DNA of 40,897 bases, taken from positions 1 through 40,897 of the forward strand of contig JAODBJ010000129.1 in the NCBI GenBank assembly GCA_025463905.1, written 5' to 3'. Below, one piece after another: positions 38,670 to 40,897 of the stretch. Positions within the stretch are counted from its first letter, which is position 1. Each line of letters begins with the position of its first letter. The notes under the pieces were generated by a model, which was not told where the DNA came from, made no database searches, and saw nothing but the letters and a program-made list of their open reading frames with translations. The stretch comes from Actinomycetes bacterium. GTDB lineage: Bacteria; Actinomycetota; Acidimicrobiia; IMCC26256; PALSA-610. Made by a program: the position numbers and the translations under genes.

Positions 38670-40631
38670 TCAGTTGCCTGCGACGAGTTCGTAGTCGTCA
38701 GGGTCGGGTGCGCGAGTGCGCTGCCAGTATTCCAGCAGTGTGAACGGCCAGTTCTGCGCGACGCGTCCGCGGTCGTTCTTGTACCAGCTATTCACGTCAG
38801 ACGCGCCCCACGCCATCATGCGGTTCTCGGCGTCGACGCGTTCGTTGAACTCGTCGTGCACGTCCTTGCGCACGTCGAGCGCTCGGTGTTCGCCGCGCAG
38901 CAGGAGGTCGATGCAACCGAGTACGTACCGCACGCCACATTCGGAGAAGTAGATGATGCTGCCGTTGATGACGATGTTCGTGTTCGGCCCGTAGAGGCAG
39001 AAGAGGTTCGGGAATCCGGGGATCGTGATCCCGAGGTACGCCCGCGCGTCGCCGTTCCATTCCTCGTGCAGGTCGAGTCCGTCGCGCCCGGTCACGCGCA
39101 TCGGCGTGAGGAACTTCGAGGCTTCGAACCCGGTGCCGTAGATGATGACGTCCACTCGGTGCTCTTCGCCGTCGACCGTCACCACGCCTTTCGACGTGAT
39201 CTCGCGGATGGGTTCGGTGATGAGTTGCGTGGTGTCGCGTTTGAGTGCACGCGCCCACACGCCGTTGTCACGCAGCAGTCGCTTCGCGGCCGGCGGATAC
39301 TGCGGCACGACTTTCGAGATGAGGTCGGGACGGTCGGCGAACTCAGTGCTGAGATAGTCGGTGAGCATCATGCGCATGAAGTCGTTGATCGCGCTCACCG
39401 ACGACGCTTGCGGCTCCCAGTCGGGATCGACGCGCACGCCGGGAAGCACACCGTCACCCATCTTCCAGAAGATCCAGAAGCGGTTCCACTCGCTGTACGA
39501 CGGAACGTGCGAATACAGCCACTTCAGCCCGGGCGAAACTTCCTCGTGATAGTCGGGGGTCGGGCCGAGCCACGGGGGAGTGCGCTGGAACACCAGCAGC
39601 TCGCCGACGGCAGCGGCGATCTCCGGGATGAACTGCACCGCGCTCGCACCCGTACCGATCACGGCGACGCGCGCACCGCGGAGATCGACGTCGCGGTCCC
39701 AGCGTGCCGAGTGGAACGTCGCGCCCTCGAAGGAGTCGCGGCCCGGGATGTTCGGGTACGAGGGCCGGTTCAACTGCCCGACCGCGCTGATCACTGCGTT
39801 CGCTTCGATCGTTTCTTCGTGACCGTCCGCCGTGCGAGTACGCACCGTCCAGCGCAGGTTTTGCTGCGACCAGGTTGCCGATAACACCTCGGTCTGGAAA
39901 CGGATGTGGTCGCGCAACTCGAAAACGTCGGCGCAGCTGCGGAAGTAGTCGAGGAGCACGTCTTGGGTGGAGAAGTGCAGCGGCCAGTCGTGCCGTTGCG
40001 CGAACGAGTAGCTGTAGTTGTGGTTCGGGTTGTCGACCCGGCACCCGGGATACGTGTTCTCGTACCACGTGCCGCCGACGTCGGTGTCCTTCTCCAGGAT
40101 CACGAACGGCACGCCCGCTTGGCGTAACCGGTGGCCGGCGAGCAACCCCGACATGCCGGCGCCGATGACGACGACCGTGAAGTCGACGTCGGGCGCGATG
40201 TCGTTCTTGTGGAAGGTCGGCGCGCGCCGATCTTCGCCGCGGAACGCGAGTTCTTCCTCGAGCAGCGGCAGATAGTCGGCCATCGCCGCGCCGCCGACCG
40301 CGTACTCCATGATCCGCAGTAAGTCCGTGTCGGATGGCAGCGGCGCAGGTCGCGAACCGTTGTCGCGGAAGCGGATGATCGCGTCGACAGCCAGGGCGCG
40401 CGCGGCGGCAAGTTGGTCGTCGGTGAGCCCGCCTTGGGGTAGCCCACTCAGCAACGGGTCGGGACGGAGCTCGTCGCGCAGGAGCGACAGGTCACCGGTG
40501 AGGTACGCGAGCGCCGGAAGTAGCGGCGGCACCTCCGCCTCGCCGACCGCGGCGCGAATGTCGTCGTCGGACTCGGTGATGGGCTCGATTGCAGTCACGA
40601 ACGGGCTCGACGTGAAGGCGGTATCGGTCAC
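38670..40631 (-). CDS. Flavin-containing monooxygenase, Baeyer-Villiger type
   Basis: A 653-aa FAD/NADPH monooxygenase. Residues about 1-145 are an extra helical N-terminal region, as in several actinobacterial Baeyer-Villiger enzymes. The FAD motif is VVVIGAGMSGLLAG. Near it GGTWYENTYPGCRVDNP is typical of the family. The fingerprint F-x-G-x-x-x-H-x-x-x-W-[P/D] is present as FEGATFHSARWD. The NADPH motif is VAVIGTGASAVQFIPEIA, and DVIIYGTGFEASKFL precedes the last third. It would insert oxygen next to a carbonyl or oxidise a heteroatom; the substrate is open. The start is GTG 40631, with no strong ribosome site. It leads the apparent minus-strand operon. Confidence 0.9.
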   Translation of the reverse strand: MTDTAFTSSPFVTAIEPITESDDDIRAAVGEAEVPPLLPALAYLTGDLSLLRDELRPDPLLSGLPQGGLTDDQLAAARALAVDAIIRFRDNGSRPAPLPSDTDLLRIMEYAVGGAAMADYLPLLEEELAFRGEDRRAPTFHKNDIAPDVDFTVVVIGAGMSGLLAGHRLRQAGVPFVILEKDTDVGGTWYENTYPGCRVDNPNHNYSYSFAQRHDWPLHFSTQDVLLDYFRSCADVFELRDHIRFQTEVLSATWSQQNLRWTVRTRTADGHEETIEANAVISAVGQLNRPSYPNIPGRDSFEGATFHSARWDRDVDLRGARVAVIGTGASAVQFIPEIAAAVGELLVFQRTPPWLGPTPDYHEEVSPGLKWLYSHVPSYSEWNRFWIFWKMGDGVLPGVRVDPDWEPQASSVSAINDFMRMMLTDYLSTEFADRPDLISKVVPQYPPAAKRLLRDNGVWARALKRDTTQLITEPIREITSKGVVTVDGEEHRVDVIIYGTGFEASKFLTPMRVTGRDGLDLHEEWNGDARAYLGITIPGFPNLFCLYGPNTNIVINGSIIYFSECGVRYVLGCIDLLLRGEHRALDVRKDVHDEFNERVDAENRMMAWGASDVNSWYKNDRGRVAQNWPFTLLEYWQRTRAPDPDDYELVAGN

Positions 40632-40676
40632 ACCGCCATCTTGGCATCCGCGCCCCGCCGCCCGCCCGCCCTCCCG

Positions 40677-40724
40677 TTTTGATCTCAGAAACCACCGCTT
40701 TTCGGCACCTTTCCGCGATCAAAG
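40677..40724. terminator. Hairpin repeat, copy 2 (inverted relative to copy 1)
   Basis: TTTTGATCTCAGAA at 40677-40690 is identical to the arm at 6621-6634. On the minus strand the whole element aligns with 6621-6668 without gaps, sharing the CCGAAAAG core and the TTTCTGAGATCAAAACG end. Its other arm (TTCCGCGATCAAA, 40711-40723) has drifted, so the stem is imperfect here. It lies after the stop of the right-edge gene and before the monooxygenase start, consistent with termination of the former. Confidence 0.6.
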
Positions 40725-40780
40725 GTCGGGCACGAGTCGCGGCGCCCAGGCAACCCGAGTAAGACGACCGACGCGTCTGG

Positions 40781-40897
40781 CTAGACGGGCGCCGCTGGGC
40801 GATGGCCGACGAAGAACTCGCGGGGCGTGCGATCCTCGGATGTCACTTCGGCGACCGCGGTCGGTTCGAAGCCGGCGTCGGCCAGGAGTCCCAGCCA
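40781..40897 (-). CDS. C-terminus of a protein cut by the right edge, possibly a methyltransferase
   Basis: Read on the minus strand from the edge, the frame gives WLGLLADAGFEPTAVAEVTS, then EDRTPREFFVGHRPAAPV and TAG at 40781-40783. A pattern of helix, A-G-F, beta strand and F-F-V-G at the very end is typical of the last strands of class I SAM-dependent methyltransferases. Only 38 residues are visible, so the family call is weak, but the coding assignment is well supported by frame and position before the hairpin. Confidence 0.5.
   Translation of the reverse strand, partial: WLGLLADAGFEPTAVAEVTSEDRTPREFFVGHRPAAPV

Noticed and set aside
39690-39730. Altered Baeyer-Villiger fingerprint (W-D instead of W-P)
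   Set aside because: The accepted fingerprint allows Pro or Asp at this position, so the enzyme is normal.
1-40897. CRISPR array, tRNA/rRNA genes, insertion sequences, prophage
   Set aside because: Looked for regular spaced repeats, cloverleaf ends, transposase or integrase proteins and phage proteins; none seen by eye. A tRNA scan would be needed to exclude a tRNA fully.

Overview
The window is high-GC, densely coded DNA with many GTG/TTG starts, 4-bp ATGA/GTGA gene overlaps and actinobacterial families (F420-type luciferase-like oxidoreductase, DUF1214 plus sulfotransferase pair, class-2-type secreted lipase, LpqC-like lipoprotein esterase). This points to an Actinomycetota chromosome, perhaps an uncultured acidimicrobial lineage; the class is inference. 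I see no rRNA, tRNA, CRISPR array, insertion sequence or phage module. No gap between genes exceeds about 250 bp.

Layout. 1-3.4 kb: a truncated exported protein at the left edge, a serine beta-lactamase-like hydrolase, and a nucleosidase/ApbE pair. 3.4-6.6 kb: an NfeD / SPFH (band 7) / unknown membrane-anchored protein operon, divergent from a LacI-family regulator that has a LacI-type operator touching its start codon. 6.7-10.5 kb: membrane proteins, a Wzx/MATE-like flippase, a small acidic protein, a secreted lipase and an isolated FlgC-like protein. 10.6-16.4 kb: DUF1214 plus sulfotransferase, a DEAD-box RNA helicase, a YqeY protein, an unknown membrane protein and an orphan acyl-CoA-synthetase C-terminal domain.

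16.4-25.6 kb is one tightly packed plus-strand operon: APC-type amine/amino-acid permease, choline-kinase-like phosphotransferase, dimethylglycine/sarcosine-dehydrogenase-like flavoprotein, FGGY (glycerol-kinase-like) kinase, and a fused GlpA-like / [2Fe-2S] / FAD-disulfide-oxidoreductase protein. It looks like a catabolic module for an N-methylated amine plus a polyol, possibly a phospholipid head-group-type substrate (inference). 30.1-34.4 kb holds a minus-strand spermidine/putrescine-type ABC importer, and 35.1-40.6 kb a second dehydrogenase of the same flavoprotein family in an apparent operon with a luciferase-like oxidoreductase and a Baeyer-Villiger-type monooxygenase.

The most notable item is at 25.6-26.7 kb (minus strand): two adjacent same-frame ORFs form one thioredoxin-fold (TlpA/redoxin) protein interrupted by a single TGA at the redox-cysteine position (W-A-S-W-[TGA]-G-C-R). 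A 6-bp stem with a CGUGU loop lies 14 nt after the TGA, the expected geometry of a bacterial SECIS element. I annotate it as a probable selenoprotein. A second structural theme is a family of about 50-bp intergenic hairpins, with at least three related copies whose arms vary in a compensatory way.
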